From positions 186,001 through 250,000 of the forward strand of contig DAMBWF010000003.1 in assembly GCA_032052615.1 (NCBI GenBank): 64,000 nucleotides of DNA. The letters run 5' to 3'. Position 1 is the stretch's first letter; every line of letters begins with the position of its first letter. Origin of the DNA: Pseudomonas_T sp032052615 (GTDB taxonomy: Bacteria; Pseudomonadota; Gammaproteobacteria; Pseudomonadales; Pseudomonadaceae). The notes under the pieces were generated by a model, which searched no databases, had not been told where the DNA came from, and saw only the letters and a list, made by a program, of their open reading frames with translations. Positions 26,772-35,634 of the stretch are shown in pieces. The position numbers and the translations under genes are program-made.

Positions 26772-27325
26772 AAGCCGAGGCGTGTCGAACTCGCTCCGCA
26801 GGAGTGGACACGCTCTAGCCGCACCGGCGGCGTTGCGAATCCCCGCCTTGGCGAGGGGCTTGGCGTTGCGGTGCGCATGGGTTGGCGCCGCCACCTTGGC
26901 CGCGAGGCGCCTCGACCATGGCGCTCGCCAGAGCGGGCGGCCTCCTACGCCGACCGCTACCCTCGAAAGCTGGCGCGCACCGGCGGCGCTCCGTGGCGGA
27001 GACTTGAACATGGACCGTGCCATCCTCGTCGCTGAATATCGAGCAGCGGGCGCCGCCGCCCGCCAGCGAGAGGTGAGGCTTTCTCGCGGCAGCCTTTCTG
27101 GATGCTGGAGCGTCGCGCGAGGCGTTCCGGCCTCGGTGCCCCGGGCGCGCTCGTCGCCCCGGCGGGCGCTCCTTGGCACGCCATTCGCTCGAGCATCTAT
27201 GCTGACAACGACGCGTGCCCACGCGGCGCCAGCCTTCCCGACCCGGTAGACCATGGTCGAATGGTTGCGCTTGGCCGTGGTCGTTACAAAAGAACCACCC
27301 GATAAACGGTTCGACAAGAATTCAG
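26772..27325. other. Intergenic region between the LysE-type exporter and acsA
   Basis: About 550 bases with no gene I can support. Several long frames are open only because of high GC. The right end holds the acsA leader. Confidence 0.55.
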
Positions 27326-27333
27326 AACAACAA
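27326..27333 (+). promoter_or_regulatory. Crc/Hfq-type CA motif in the acsA leader
   Basis: AACAACAA lies 27-34 bases before the acsA start at 27360 and matches the AANAANAA element of catabolite-repressed Pseudomonas mRNAs. It overlaps the in-frame upstream ATG at 27333. Confidence 0.5.
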
Positions 27334-27359
27334 TGACTTCAGTAATCGAGGTAAAGCCC

Positions 27360-29315
27360 ATGAGTGCCGCTTCCCTGTATCCCGTACGCCCCGAAGTGGC
27401 CGCCCGGACCCTGACCGACGAGGCCGCCTACAAGGCGATGTACCAGCAGTCGGTGATCAATCCGGACGGCTTCTGGCGCGAGCAGGCCCAACGCCTGGAC
27501 TGGATCAAGCCATTCACTCGGGTCAAGCAGACTTCGTTCGACGATCATCATGTCGACATCAAGTGGTTCGCCGACGGCACCCTCAACGTCTCCTACAACT
27601 GCCTGGACCGCCATCTGGAAACCCGGGGCGATCAGATCGCCATTATCTGGGAGGGCGACGACCCCTCCGAGCACCGCCACATCACCTACCGCGAACTCCA
27701 CGAACAGGTGTGCAAGTTCGCCAACGCCTTGCGCGGGCAGGACGTTCACCGGGGCGACGTGGTGACCATTTACATGCCGATGATCCCCGAGGCGGTGGTG
27801 GCCATGCTGGCCTGCGCGCGCATTGGCGCCATCCACTCCGTGGTGTTCGGCGGTTTTTCCCCCGAGGCCCTGGCGGGCCGCATCATCGACTGCAAGTCCA
27901 AGGTCGTGATCACCGCCGACGAAGGCGTGCGGGCCGGCAAGAAGACCCCGCTCAAGGCCAACGTCGACGACGCCTTGACCAACCCCGAGACCAACAGCAT
28001 TCAGAAGGTCATCGTGTGCAAGCGCACCGGGGCCGACATCAAGTGGAACATTCACCGCGACATCTGGTTCGAGGACCTGATGAAGGTCGCCGGTACGGTT
28101 TGCGCGCCGAAGGAAATGGGCGCCGAGGAGCCGCTGTTCATCCTCTATACCTCCGGTTCCACCGGCAAGCCCAAGGGTGTGCTGCACACCTCCGGCGGCT
28201 ACCTGGTCTATGCCGCGCTGACCCACGAGCGGGTCTTCGACTATCGCCCCGGCGAAGTGTACTGGTGCACCGCCGACGTGGGCTGGGTCACTGGCCACAG
28301 CTACATCGTCTACGGTCCCCTGGCCAACGGCGCCACCACCCTGTTGTTCGAGGGCGTGCCCAACTACCCGGACGTGACCCGGGTGGCCAAGATCATCGAC
28401 AAGCACAAGGTCAACATCCTCTACACCGCGCCCACCGCGATCCGCGCCATGATGGCCCAGGGCGATGCCGCCGTGGCCGGCGCCGACGGCTCCAGCCTGC
28501 GCCTGCTGGGGTCGGTGGGCGAACCCATCAATCCCGAGGCGTGGCAGTGGTACTACAGCGCCGTCGGCAAGGAACGCTGCCCCATCGTCGATACGTGGTG
28601 GCAGACCGAGACCGGCGGGGTGCTCATCAGCCCGCTGCCCGGCGCCACCGCGCTCAAGCCTGGCTCCGCTACCCGGCCGTTCTTCGGCGTGCAACCGGCC
28701 CTGGTGGATAACCTGGGCAACCTGATCGAAGGGCCGGCCGAGGGGAACCTGGTGATCATCGACTCCTGGCCGGGGCAGGCCCGCACCTTGTACGGCGACC
28801 ACGACCGCTTCGTCTCTACCTACTTCAAGACCTTCAAGGGCATGTACTTTACCGGCGACGGTGCCCGTCGCGACGAGGACGGCTACTGGTGGATCACCGG
28901 GCGCGTCGACGATGTGCTCAATGTCTCCGGCCACCGCATGGGGACCGCCGAGATCGAAAGCGCCATGGTCGCCCACTCGAAGGTCGCCGAGGCCGCGGTG
29001 GTCGGCGTTCCCCACGACATCAAGGGGCAGGGCATCTATGTCTATGTCACCTTGAACAGCGGAGAGGAGCCGTCGGAGCAGTTGCGGCAGGAACTGAAGA
29101 ACTGGGTGCGCAAGGAAATCGGTCCGATCGCGGTGCCCGATGTCATCCAGTGGGCCCCGGGCTTGCCGAAGACCCGTTCCGGCAAGATCATGCGGCGTAT
29201 CCTGCGCAAGATCGCCACCGGCGAGTACGAGTCCTTGGGCGACATCTCCACCCTGGCCGACCCGGGCGTGGTGCAACACCTGATCGACACTCACCGAACC
29301 ATGCAGGCGGCGTGA
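27360..29315 (+). CDS. acsA: Acetyl-CoA synthetase
   Basis: AcsA activates acetate to acetyl-CoA through acetyl-AMP. The 651 residues match the Pseudomonas enzyme. The AMP-binding P-loop is YTSGSTGKPKG (about residues 265-275). Further motifs are WWQTETGG (about 413), YFTGDGARRDEDGYWWITGRVDD (the hinge) and PKTRSGKIMRR (about 605), whose lysine is the known Pat-type acetylation site. The ATG at 27360 is preferred, with GAGGT about eight bases upstream and the standard MSAASLYPVRPEV opening. An ATG at 27333 would add nine residues. A terminator follows directly. Confidence 0.97.
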   Translation: MSAASLYPVRPEVAARTLTDEAAYKAMYQQSVINPDGFWREQAQRLDWIKPFTRVKQTSFDDHHVDIKWFADGTLNVSYNCLDRHLETRGDQIAIIWEGDDPSEHRHITYRELHEQVCKFANALRGQDVHRGDVVTIYMPMIPEAVVAMLACARIGAIHSVVFGGFSPEALAGRIIDCKSKVVITADEGVRAGKKTPLKANVDDALTNPETNSIQKVIVCKRTGADIKWNIHRDIWFEDLMKVAGTVCAPKEMGAEEPLFILYTSGSTGKPKGVLHTSGGYLVYAALTHERVFDYRPGEVYWCTADVGWVTGHSYIVYGPLANGATTLLFEGVPNYPDVTRVAKIIDKHKVNILYTAPTAIRAMMAQGDAAVAGADGSSLRLLGSVGEPINPEAWQWYYSAVGKERCPIVDTWWQTETGGVLISPLPGATALKPGSATRPFFGVQPALVDNLGNLIEGPAEGNLVIIDSWPGQARTLYGDHDRFVSTYFKTFKGMYFTGDGARRDEDGYWWITGRVDDVLNVSGHRMGTAEIESAMVAHSKVAEAAVVGVPHDIKGQGIYVYVTLNSGEEPSEQLRQELKNWVRKEIGPIAVPDVIQWAPGLPKTRSGKIMRRILRKIATGEYESLGDISTLADPGVVQHLIDTHRTMQAA

Positions 29316-29329
29316 CGCAAGAGTGACTG

Positions 29330-29360
29330 GCCCGCCTTCCGCAGGGAAGGCGGGCTTTTT
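29330..29360 (+). terminator. Intrinsic terminator of acsA
   Basis: An 11-bp perfect stem (GCCCGCCTTCC / GGAAGGCGGGC) with a four-base loop and five T. It lies 14 bases after the acsA stop. Confidence 0.92.
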
Positions 29361-30031
29361 ATTGGCTGGCTATCCGAGCCAGGCCCTCGTGATGGCGTAT
29401 GGGAGGGGAATCGATCTTGAGGGATCGATGTTCAGTCGTGGGCCTTGTTTCCCTGAATGAATGATCGAGCCGCAATGCGCTTTGGCTGGCATGACCCATT
29501 CGCCAAGCGCCTGTATAGGCCAAGCCCCGATACCTGCCGGACCGTGTCGATGGATGCCTTCACCTTCGGGCTGAGTCGGCTTCGTTTTCATGCCCTCGTC
29601 ATGAAAAGGCGGCTCTCCATAGGCGCTTGAAGCGGCATCATTCCCGGCGCTTCCCACCTCGCACACCCTTGGTCGTGTAGAACGGTAACCGACGCTGGTT
29701 TTAGCAAACGCTCTCTTTTTTAACTAATTGATTACTATGTAGTTTTTAATTCTGGACCGCTTATTGCAATATGAATGGGTTAAGCGAATTTCATGACTCA
29801 CAGGTCTGCTTTTCTGTCAAGGCGACATTGCCGGGGCTCGGTCCCTTTTGTAATTACTTGTCGCATTGAGAAAATAACGGCTATCCGGCTCCCGATAGAA
29901 TGCCGGACACCTGGCCGCACCGGTCCCCCTATTCAGGGCGCGACGCGTCGTCGATACTTCCACCCTTCATGCGCGGCGGGTCCTGTTTCCCGTCTGCTTG
30001 CATTCATTGCCACACGACTCGGAGTCACACG
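29361..30031. other. Long aotJ upstream region with an AT-rich block
   Basis: These 671 bases separate acsA from aotJ. The part from about 29690 to 29790 is much richer in A and T than its surroundings (for example TTTTTTAACTAATTGATTACTATG), as promoters often are. A minus-strand frame of 98 codons (29370-29666) has no family features, and I do not call it. An ArgR half-site candidate is listed separately. Confidence 0.55.
29859..29874 (+). promoter_or_regulatory. Candidate ArgR half-site upstream of aotJ
   Basis: TGTCGC, eight bases, then AA matches the half-site pattern TGTCGC-N8-AA reported for P. aeruginosa ArgR. It lies 158 bases before aotJ. I did not find a well-spaced second half-site. 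Confidence 0.4.
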
Positions 30032-30811
30032 ATGAAGAAGATCCTGCTTCTCGGCGCCTTGGCGCTGTCCGTCCTGTCGCCGCTGACCATGGCCGACGAC
30101 GCCAAGCCGCTGCGGATCGGTATCGAGGCCGCTTACCCGCCCTTCGCCTACAAGACCGCCGACGGCGGCATCGCCGGCTTCGACTACGACATCGGTAACG
30201 CCCTGTGCGCCGAGATGAAGGTCGAGTGCAAGTGGACCGAGCAGGAATTCGATGGCCTGATTCCGGCGCTGAAAGTACGCAAGTTCGACGCCATCCTGTC
30301 GTCCATGTCCATCACCGACGAGCGCAAGCGCTCCGTGGACTTCACCGGCAAGTACTACTCCACCCCGGCCAAGCTGGCGATGAAGGCCGGCACCGAGATG
30401 AAGGACCCGGCGACCGATCTCAAGGGCAAGAAGATCGGCGTGCAACGGTCGTCCATCTATGATCGCTACGCCACGGACGTCTTCGTCCCGGCAGGCGCCG
30501 AAGTGGTTCGCTACGCGTCCCAGAACGAGGTGTTCCTGGACCTGGCCGCCGGTCGTCTGGACGCCACCCTGGCGGATTCGGTGAACATCGACCAAGGCTT
30601 CCTCAAGACCGATGCCGGCAAGGGCTTCGCCTTCGTCGGCCCGGACTTCACCGACGAGAAGTATTTCGGCGAAGGCCAGGGCATCGCGGTGCGCAAGGGC
30701 GACAAGGCCCTGGCCGAGAAGATCAGCGCGGCGATCCTCGCCATCCGCGCCAACGGCAAGTACAAGGAAATCCAGGACAAGTACTTCCAGTTCGACGTTT
30801 ACGGCAAGTAA
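30032..30811 (+). CDS. aotJ: Periplasmic arginine/ornithine-binding protein AotJ
   Basis: AotJ is the solute-binding protein of the arginine and ornithine ABC importer. The 259-residue length matches P. aeruginosa AotJ. A signal peptide (MKKILLLGALALSVLSPLTMA, cut before DDAK) is followed by the SBP family 3 fold. The ligand-pocket segments are YPPFAYKTADGGIAGFDYDIG, FDAILSSMSITDERKRSVDFTGKYY (with the arginine that holds the ligand carboxylate) and GVQRSSIYDRY. First gene of the aot operon, followed by a 158-base gap with hairpins before aotQ. Confidence 0.96.
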   Translation: MKKILLLGALALSVLSPLTMADDAKPLRIGIEAAYPPFAYKTADGGIAGFDYDIGNALCAEMKVECKWTEQEFDGLIPALKVRKFDAILSSMSITDERKRSVDFTGKYYSTPAKLAMKAGTEMKDPATDLKGKKIGVQRSSIYDRYATDVFVPAGAEVVRYASQNEVFLDLAAGRLDATLADSVNIDQGFLKTDAGKGFAFVGPDFTDEKYFGEGQGIAVRKGDKALAEKISAAILAIRANGKYKEIQDKYFQFDVYGK

Positions 30812-30845
30812 GCGTCCGGCATTCGAGCAGCAGTTCCCTTCCCGG

Positions 30846-30889
30846 TCCCCGCCGGGGAGGGCGAGGAAAAGGCGGGCCCGCTGCGGGCC
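30846..30889 (+). other. Two GC-rich hairpins between aotJ and aotQ
   Basis: TCCCC-GCC-GGGGA (30846-30858) and GGCCCG-CTG-CGGGCC (30875-30889) lie in the 158-base gap. There is no T-run, so they look like mRNA-stabilising or partial-attenuation structures that would leave more aotJ than permease message. Confidence 0.45.
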
Positions 30890-30969
30890 GTCGCGTCGGT
30901 TCTCGGGCCGGCGCGAGCGCCACGCTGCCTTGACCTTCTCTCCACACCTCCTCCCGAGGACTCGAAATC

Positions 30970-31659
30970 ATGCTGAACGGCTACGGTGCGACTATCGTCG
31001 AGGGGGCTTGGCTCACCCTGACGTTGGCGCTTTCTTCCATGGCGGTGGCGATTCTGCTGGGCCTCGTCGGCGCGGCGTTCCGCTTGTCGCCGGTCCGCTG
31101 GCTGGCGGTGCTGGGCGAAGCCTATGCCACGGTGATCCGTGGCATTCCCGACCTGGTGCTGATCCTGCTGATCTTCTATGGCGGCCAGGACATGGTGAAT
31201 CGCCTGGCGCCCATGCTGGGCTACGACGACTACATCGACATCAACCCCTTCGCCGCTGGCGTCTTCACCCTGGGCTTCATCTTCGGAGCCTACCTGTCGG
31301 AAACCTTCCGTGGCGCTTTCATGGCCATCCCCAAGGGGCAGGGAGAGGCGGGCGCGGCCTATGGCATGAGCGGCTTGCAGGTGTTCTTTCGCATTCTCGT
31401 GCCGCAGATGATCCGTCTGGCGATCCCGGGCTTCACCAATAACTGGCTGGTGCTGACCAAGGCCACCGCGCTGATCTCCGTGGTCGGCCTGCAGGACATG
31501 ATGTTCAAGGCCAAGAACGCCGCCGATGCCACCCGCGAACCGTTCACCTTCTACCTGGCGGTGGCGGCGCTCTACCTGGTGCTGACCAGCGTGTCGCTGC
31601 TGGCCCTGCGCCACCTGGAAAAACGTTATTCCGCCGGCATCAAGACGGCCCACCTGTAA
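30970..31659 (+). CDS. aotQ: Arginine/ornithine ABC transporter permease AotQ
   Basis: One of the two membrane subunits of the Aot importer. The 229 residues carry about five transmembrane helices and the His/Glu/Gln-type permease signature: the EAA loop is in SETFRGAFMAIPKGQGEAGAAYGMSGLQVFFRILVPQM (about residues 112-150), which docks on the ATPase. The N-terminal GAWLTLTLALSSMAVAILLG is the first membrane helix of the HisM/Q family. The gap to aotM is 16 bases. Confidence 0.95.
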   Translation: MLNGYGATIVEGAWLTLTLALSSMAVAILLGLVGAAFRLSPVRWLAVLGEAYATVIRGIPDLVLILLIFYGGQDMVNRLAPMLGYDDYIDINPFAAGVFTLGFIFGAYLSETFRGAFMAIPKGQGEAGAAYGMSGLQVFFRILVPQMIRLAIPGFTNNWLVLTKATALISVVGLQDMMFKAKNAADATREPFTFYLAVAALYLVLTSVSLLALRHLEKRYSAGIKTAHL

Positions 31660-31675
31660 GCCGCGGAGCGAGCCT

Positions 31676-32374
31676 ATGATTTTCGATTACAACGTCATCT
31701 GGGAGAACCTGCCGCTGTATCTCGGCGGCGTGCTGGTCACCCTCAAGCTGCTGGCGATTTCCCTGGTCCTGGGTCTGCTGGCGGCGATCCCGTTGGCCTT
31801 GATGCGGGTCTCGCGGCAGCCGGCGGTGAATGCCCCCGCCTGGCTCTACACCTACGTGATCCGCGGCACGCCGATGCTCGTGCAGTTGTTCCTGATCTAT
31901 TACGGCCTGGCGCAGTTCTCGGCGATTCGCGACAGTGCCCTCTGGCCGTACCTCTCCAACGCCACCTTCTGCGCGTGCCTGGCCTTCGCCATCAACACCA
32001 GCGCCTATACCGCCGAAATCCTCGCTGGCAGCCTGAAGGCCACGCCCCATGGGGAAATCGAGGCGGCCAAGGCCATGGGCATGTCCCGTGGCAAGCTGTA
32101 CCGCCGCATCCTGCTGCCCTCGGCGCTGCGGCGGGCGCTGCCGCAGTACAGCAACGAAGTGATCATGATGCTGCACACCACCAGCCTGGCCTCCATCGTG
32201 ACGCTGATCGACATCACCGGCGCGGCACGCACGGTGAGTGCCCAGTATTACCTGCCGTTCGAGGCCTACATCACCGCCGGCGCCTTTTACCTGTGCCTGA
32301 CCTTTGTCCTGGTTCGCCTGTTCAAGAGCGCCGAGCGCCGCTGGCTGGCCTACCTGGCGCCGCGCAAGGCCTGA
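31676..32374 (+). CDS. aotM: Arginine/ornithine ABC transporter permease AotM
   Basis: The second Aot membrane subunit, 232 residues. It has the same fold as AotQ, with an EAA loop in TAEILAGSLKATPHGEIEAAKAMGMSRGKLYRRILLPSAL (about residues 118-157) and the family YVIRGTPMLVQLFLIYYGL segment (about 60-78). About five membrane helices. It starts shortly after aotQ with GGAG in the short spacer, and is followed 12 bases on by aotO. Confidence 0.95.
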   Translation: MIFDYNVIWENLPLYLGGVLVTLKLLAISLVLGLLAAIPLALMRVSRQPAVNAPAWLYTYVIRGTPMLVQLFLIYYGLAQFSAIRDSALWPYLSNATFCACLAFAINTSAYTAEILAGSLKATPHGEIEAAKAMGMSRGKLYRRILLPSALRRALPQYSNEVIMMLHTTSLASIVTLIDITGAARTVSAQYYLPFEAYITAGAFYLCLTFVLVRLFKSAERRWLAYLAPRKA

Positions 32375-32386
32375 GGAGGCGCGCCC

Positions 32387-33499
32387 GTGCAGCGTATCGA
32401 CCATGACCTGCCCTGGAGCCTGCCGGGCACCCAGCGCCGGCTGACGGTGTTCCGCTTCGGCGGCGGTCCGCGCAAGGCTTACCTGCAAGCGTCCCTTCAC
32501 GCCGATGAACTGCCCGGCATGCGCGTGGCCGTGGAACTCAAGCGGCGCCTGCGGGAGCTGGAGGACGAAGGACGTCTGCAGGGCGTGATCGAGCTGGCGC
32601 CGGTGGCCAATCCCATCGGGCTCGGGCAGGTGCTCCAAGGCGTGCATCAGGGCCGGTTCGAGCAGGGTGGCGGGCAGAACTTCAATCGAGCTTTCGTCGA
32701 TCTGGCCGAGGCGGTCGGCCCGGCTCTGGCCGGGCGCCTGGGCGAGGATGGCGCCGCCAACGTGCGTACGATTCGCGAGGCGATGCACATCGCCCTGGAC
32801 GGTCTGCCCCCGGCGCGCTCGGAAGTGCAGGGGCTGCAACGGTTGCTGCTCAAGCATGCCTGCGATGCCGACGTGGTGCTCGACCTGCACTGCGATTTCG
32901 AGGCGGTGGTGCACCTCTATCCAATTCCCCAGCAGTGGCCCCGGCTGCGTTCCCTCGCGGCTCGCCTGGGGGCGGGGGCCGCGCTGCTGACCGAGGACTC
33001 CGGCGGCTACTCCTTCGACGAGGCCTGTTCCACGCCCTGGCTGCGCCTGTCGCGCCGCTACCCCGAGGCGGCGATCCCGCTGGCCTGCCTGGCCGCCACC
33101 GTGGAGCTGGGCGGCATGGCCGATACCGGGGCCGAGTGTGCGCGGACCAGCGCCGAGGCGATCCTCGCGTTCCTCGCGGAACAGGGGCTGCTGAGCGGCG
33201 ACTGGCCGCCGGCGCCCGCCGAGTGTTGCGAGGCCACGCCCTTCGAGGGCACCGAATTCGTCTACCCACCCCATGCCGGGGTGGTGAGCTTCCTCCAGCC
33301 GGTGGGCGCGTCGGTCAAGGCCGGCGACCCGCTGCTGGAGGTGATCGACCCGCTGGAGGGCCGCCACAGCGTGGTGCGCGCCTCGGTGGACGGGGTGCTC
33401 TATGCCCGCGAGCGCCTGCGTTTCGCCCAGCCCGGCCTGTGGCTGGCCAAGGTGGCCGGTCGTCATCCCATTCGCAGCGGACGCCTGTTGAGCGACTGA
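32387..33499 (+). CDS. aotO: AotO, succinylglutamate desuccinylase/aspartoacylase-like protein
   Basis: A 370-residue zinc-carboxypeptidase-fold protein of the AstE/ASPA family encoded within the aot operon. The zinc ligands appear as HADE (about residues 37-40: YLQASLHADELPG) and a later histidine in DLHCDFEAVVHLYP (about 167-180). The C-terminal third has a small beta-barrel, biotinyl-like region (GVVSFLQPVGASVKAGDPLLEVIDPL). GTG start at 32387 with GGAGG upstream. In P. aeruginosa, aotO is in the operon but was not required for transport, as I recall. The substrate is unknown; arginine-derived acyl compounds are an inference. Confidence 0.88.
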   Translation: MQRIDHDLPWSLPGTQRRLTVFRFGGGPRKAYLQASLHADELPGMRVAVELKRRLRELEDEGRLQGVIELAPVANPIGLGQVLQGVHQGRFEQGGGQNFNRAFVDLAEAVGPALAGRLGEDGAANVRTIREAMHIALDGLPPARSEVQGLQRLLLKHACDADVVLDLHCDFEAVVHLYPIPQQWPRLRSLAARLGAGAALLTEDSGGYSFDEACSTPWLRLSRRYPEAAIPLACLAATVELGGMADTGAECARTSAEAILAFLAEQGLLSGDWPPAPAECCEATPFEGTEFVYPPHAGVVSFLQPVGASVKAGDPLLEVIDPLEGRHSVVRASVDGVLYARERLRFAQPGLWLAKVAGRHPIRSGRLLSD

Positions 33500-33529
33500 C
33501 TTATCTCCGCTTTCTTGAGAGCCCAAACC

Positions 33530-34294
33530 ATGTACAAACTCGAAGTCCAGGACCTGCACAAGCGATACGGCAGCCATGAAGTGCTCAAGGGCGTCTCCCT
33601 CGCGGCGAAGGCCGGAGACGTGATCAGCATCATCGGCTCCAGCGGGTCGGGCAAGAGTACTTTCCTGCGGTGCGTCAACATGCTGGAGCAACCCCATGGC
33701 GGCAAGATCCTGCTCAACGGGGAAGAACTCAAGCTGGTGCCCGGCAAGGACGGCGCGCTCAAGGCGGTGGACGCCAAACAGTTGCAGCGCATGCGCTCGC
33801 GCCTGGCGATGGTCTTCCAGCATTTCAACCTGTGGTCCCACATGAGCGCCCTGGAGAATGTCATCGAGGCGCCGGTGCATGTGCTGGGCGTGCCGAGGAA
33901 GGAGGCCGTGGAGAAGGCCGAACACTACCTGGCCAAGGTGGGCGTGGCCCATCGCAAGGACGCCTACCCGGGACACATGTCCGGTGGCGAGCAGCAGCGG
34001 GTGGCCATCGCCCGGGCCCTGGCGATGGAGCCGGAGGTGATGCTGTTCGACGAGCCGACCTCCGCCCTCGACCCCGAACTGGTGGGCGAGGTGCTCAAGG
34101 TCATGCGCGACCTCGCCCAGGAGGGGCGCACCATGGTGGTGGTGACCCACGAGATGGGCTTCGCTCGGGAAGTCTCCAACCAGTTGATCTTCCTGCACAA
34201 AGGGCTGGTGGAGGAAACGGGTTGCCCGCGCGAGGTGTTAGCCAATCCGAAATCGGAGCGCCTGCAGCAATTCCTCTCCGGCAGTCTCAAGTAG
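33530..34294 (+). CDS. aotP: Arginine/ornithine ABC transporter ATPase AotP
   Basis: AotP powers the Aot importer. 254 residues with Walker A GSSGSGKST (about residues 38-46), Q-loop (FQHFNLW), signature MSGGEQQRVAIARAL (about 160), Walker B VMLFDEPTSALD and the H-loop VVVTHEMGFA. The ATG at 33530 gives the normal MYKLEVQDLHKRYG opening; the frame extends five codons upstream. It sits between aotO and argR, as in P. aeruginosa, completing the aotJQMOP-argR unit. Confidence 0.96.
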   Translation: MYKLEVQDLHKRYGSHEVLKGVSLAAKAGDVISIIGSSGSGKSTFLRCVNMLEQPHGGKILLNGEELKLVPGKDGALKAVDAKQLQRMRSRLAMVFQHFNLWSHMSALENVIEAPVHVLGVPRKEAVEKAEHYLAKVGVAHRKDAYPGHMSGGEQQRVAIARALAMEPEVMLFDEPTSALDPELVGEVLKVMRDLAQEGRTMVVVTHEMGFAREVSNQLIFLHKGLVEETGCPREVLANPKSERLQQFLSGSLK

Positions 34295-34317
34295 GCGCTC
34301 CGGCTAGAATGCCAGCC

Positions 34318-35298
34318 ATGACCGCACCCGCCCAACGAATCGGTTTTCTCATTTGGCCCGGCACCAAGGCCATCACCCTGGCGCTGGCCGAGGAAGCGTT
34401 GCGCGTCGCGCGGCGGCTGCACCCGGACGCGCTCTACGACCTGGCGTTCTTCCACGCCGAGCCGCTGGACGGCGGCTGGCCGCTGCCGGGCGAGCCCTGG
34501 ACTGGCCGCCTGGACGGCTTGCAGCGGCTGTTCCTGATCGCCGACGAGCCGGTGCTGACGGTCTCCCAAGCCCTGTCCGGCGCCCTGAAGCAACTCGCGC
34601 GTGGCGGATGCGTGGTCGGCGCGCTGTCGGCCGGAGTCTATCCTCTGGCCCAGCTCGGACTGCTCGACGGCTACCGCGCCGCCGTTCACTGGCGCTGGCA
34701 GGACGATTTCGCCGAGCGATACCCCAAGGTCATCGCCACCAGCCATCTGTTCGATTGGGACCGCGACCGGCTCAGCGCCTGCGGCGGGCTCGCCGTGCTC
34801 GACCTGTTGCTGGCCCTGCTGGCCCGCGACCATGGCGCCGAACTGGCCGGCGCGGTCAGCGAGGAACTGGTGGTGGAGCGCATCCGCGAAGGCGGCGAGC
34901 GCCAGCGCATTCCGTTGCAGAACCGCCTGGGTTCCAGTCATCCCAAGCTGACCCAGGCCGTGTTGCTGATGGAGGCGAACATCGAGGAGCCGCTGACCAC
35001 CGACGAGATCGCCCAGCATGTCTGCGTGTCCCGTCGGCAACTGGAGCGCATCTTCAAGCAGTACCTCAGCCGGGTGCCCAGCCAGTACTACTTGGAGCTG
35101 CGGCTGAACAAGGCCCGGCAGATGCTCATGCAGACCAGCAAGTCGATCATCCAGATCGGCCTGTCCTGCGGTTTCTCGTCCGGGCCCCACTTTTCCAGCG
35201 CCTACCGCAATTTCTTCGGCGTGACCCCTCGGGAAGACCGCAACCAGCGGCGCGGCGGTGGCCTCGAAGGCGCGCCTTCCCCCGTCGAGCGAGGCTGA
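34318..35298 (+). CDS. argR: ArgR, AraC-family arginine-responsive regulator
   Basis: In pseudomonads ArgR is an AraC/XylS-type regulator, unlike the E. coli repressor of the same name. It binds arginine, activates aot and aru catabolic genes and represses biosynthesis. 326 residues: an N-terminal DJ-1/GATase1-like sensor domain (IGFLIWPGTKAITLALAEEALRVA; the nucleophile-elbow region GCVVGALSAGVYPLAQLGLL) and a C-terminal AraC DNA-binding domain with two helix-turn-helices (TTDEIAQHVCVSRRQLERIFKQYL and SIIQIGLSCGFSSGPHFSSAYRNFFGVTP). ATG 34318 is chosen; one three codons earlier is in frame. Confidence 0.94.
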   Translation: MTAPAQRIGFLIWPGTKAITLALAEEALRVARRLHPDALYDLAFFHAEPLDGGWPLPGEPWTGRLDGLQRLFLIADEPVLTVSQALSGALKQLARGGCVVGALSAGVYPLAQLGLLDGYRAAVHWRWQDDFAERYPKVIATSHLFDWDRDRLSACGGLAVLDLLLALLARDHGAELAGAVSEELVVERIREGGERQRIPLQNRLGSSHPKLTQAVLLMEANIEEPLTTDEIAQHVCVSRRQLERIFKQYLSRVPSQYYLELRLNKARQMLMQTSKSIIQIGLSCGFSSGPHFSSAYRNFFGVTPREDRNQRRGGGLEGAPSPVERG

Positions 35299-35303
35299 GC
35301 ACG

Positions 35304-35332
35304 CGGTCCGGGACGGGGATATATCCGGACCG
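35304..35332 (+). terminator. Hairpin after argR, possible weak terminator
   Basis: An 8-bp stem CGGTCCGG / CCGGACCG with a 13-base loop lies five bases after the argR stop. There is no T-run, so efficient intrinsic termination is doubtful. Confidence 0.35.
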
Positions 35333-35567
35333 GGCCGCTCGAAGGGCAGGGGGGGCGAGTCGCTCCAGGCCGTTCGCCCGCGTCATGGGGCGAGCGGCTC
35401 CGCTAGCCGGTTCGATGACAGGTGCCCGGTGCGTGTTTCGGCTCGTTTCGCGTCGTTCGCTTTCGGCAAAAGACGGATAGTTCCCGGTTCGACCGGTAGT
35501 TCGGAAAAAGAGCGTAGGTGCCGATCCCAGGCCGAGACCGTTTACACTGCGTCATTCCGACGGTTTT

Positions 35568-35583
35568 TGTCGCTTTGCCGTAA
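35568..35583 (+). promoter_or_regulatory. Candidate ArgR half-site, distal, upstream of aruC
   Basis: TGTCGC, eight bases, AA. It lies 118 bases before the last base of the leader and matches the pattern seen upstream of aotJ. Confidence 0.5.
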
Positions 35584-35618
35584 GCCGCGGAAAATGGCGG
35601 GTTGCCGCTATAAGAAGT

Positions 35619-35634
35619 TGTCGCATGACGGCAA
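35619..35634 (+). promoter_or_regulatory. Candidate ArgR half-site, proximal, upstream of aruC
   Basis: TGTCGC, eight bases, AA, 51 bases downstream of the distal copy. Two copies with the same orientation support ArgR control, though the 51-base spacing differs from the roughly 21-base tandem spacing I recall. Confidence 0.5.

Noticed and set aside
26685..27317. N-terminal extension of the LysE-type exporter to 419 residues
   Set aside because: The exporter family is about 205 residues and begins at 26684. The extension is arginine-rich and not protein-like.
27339..29294. 651-codon minus-strand frame opposite acsA
   Set aside because: It is an antisense shadow of a high-GC gene. Composition is rich in Gly, Ala, Val and His without domain order.
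29370..29666. 98-codon minus-strand frame between acsA and aotJ
   Set aside because: No Shine-Dalgarno worth the name, no motif and no neighbour logic.
31640..34198. 852-codon minus-strand frame through the aot operon
   Set aside because: It spans several genes with clear products on the plus strand, which is typical of high-GC third-position bias.
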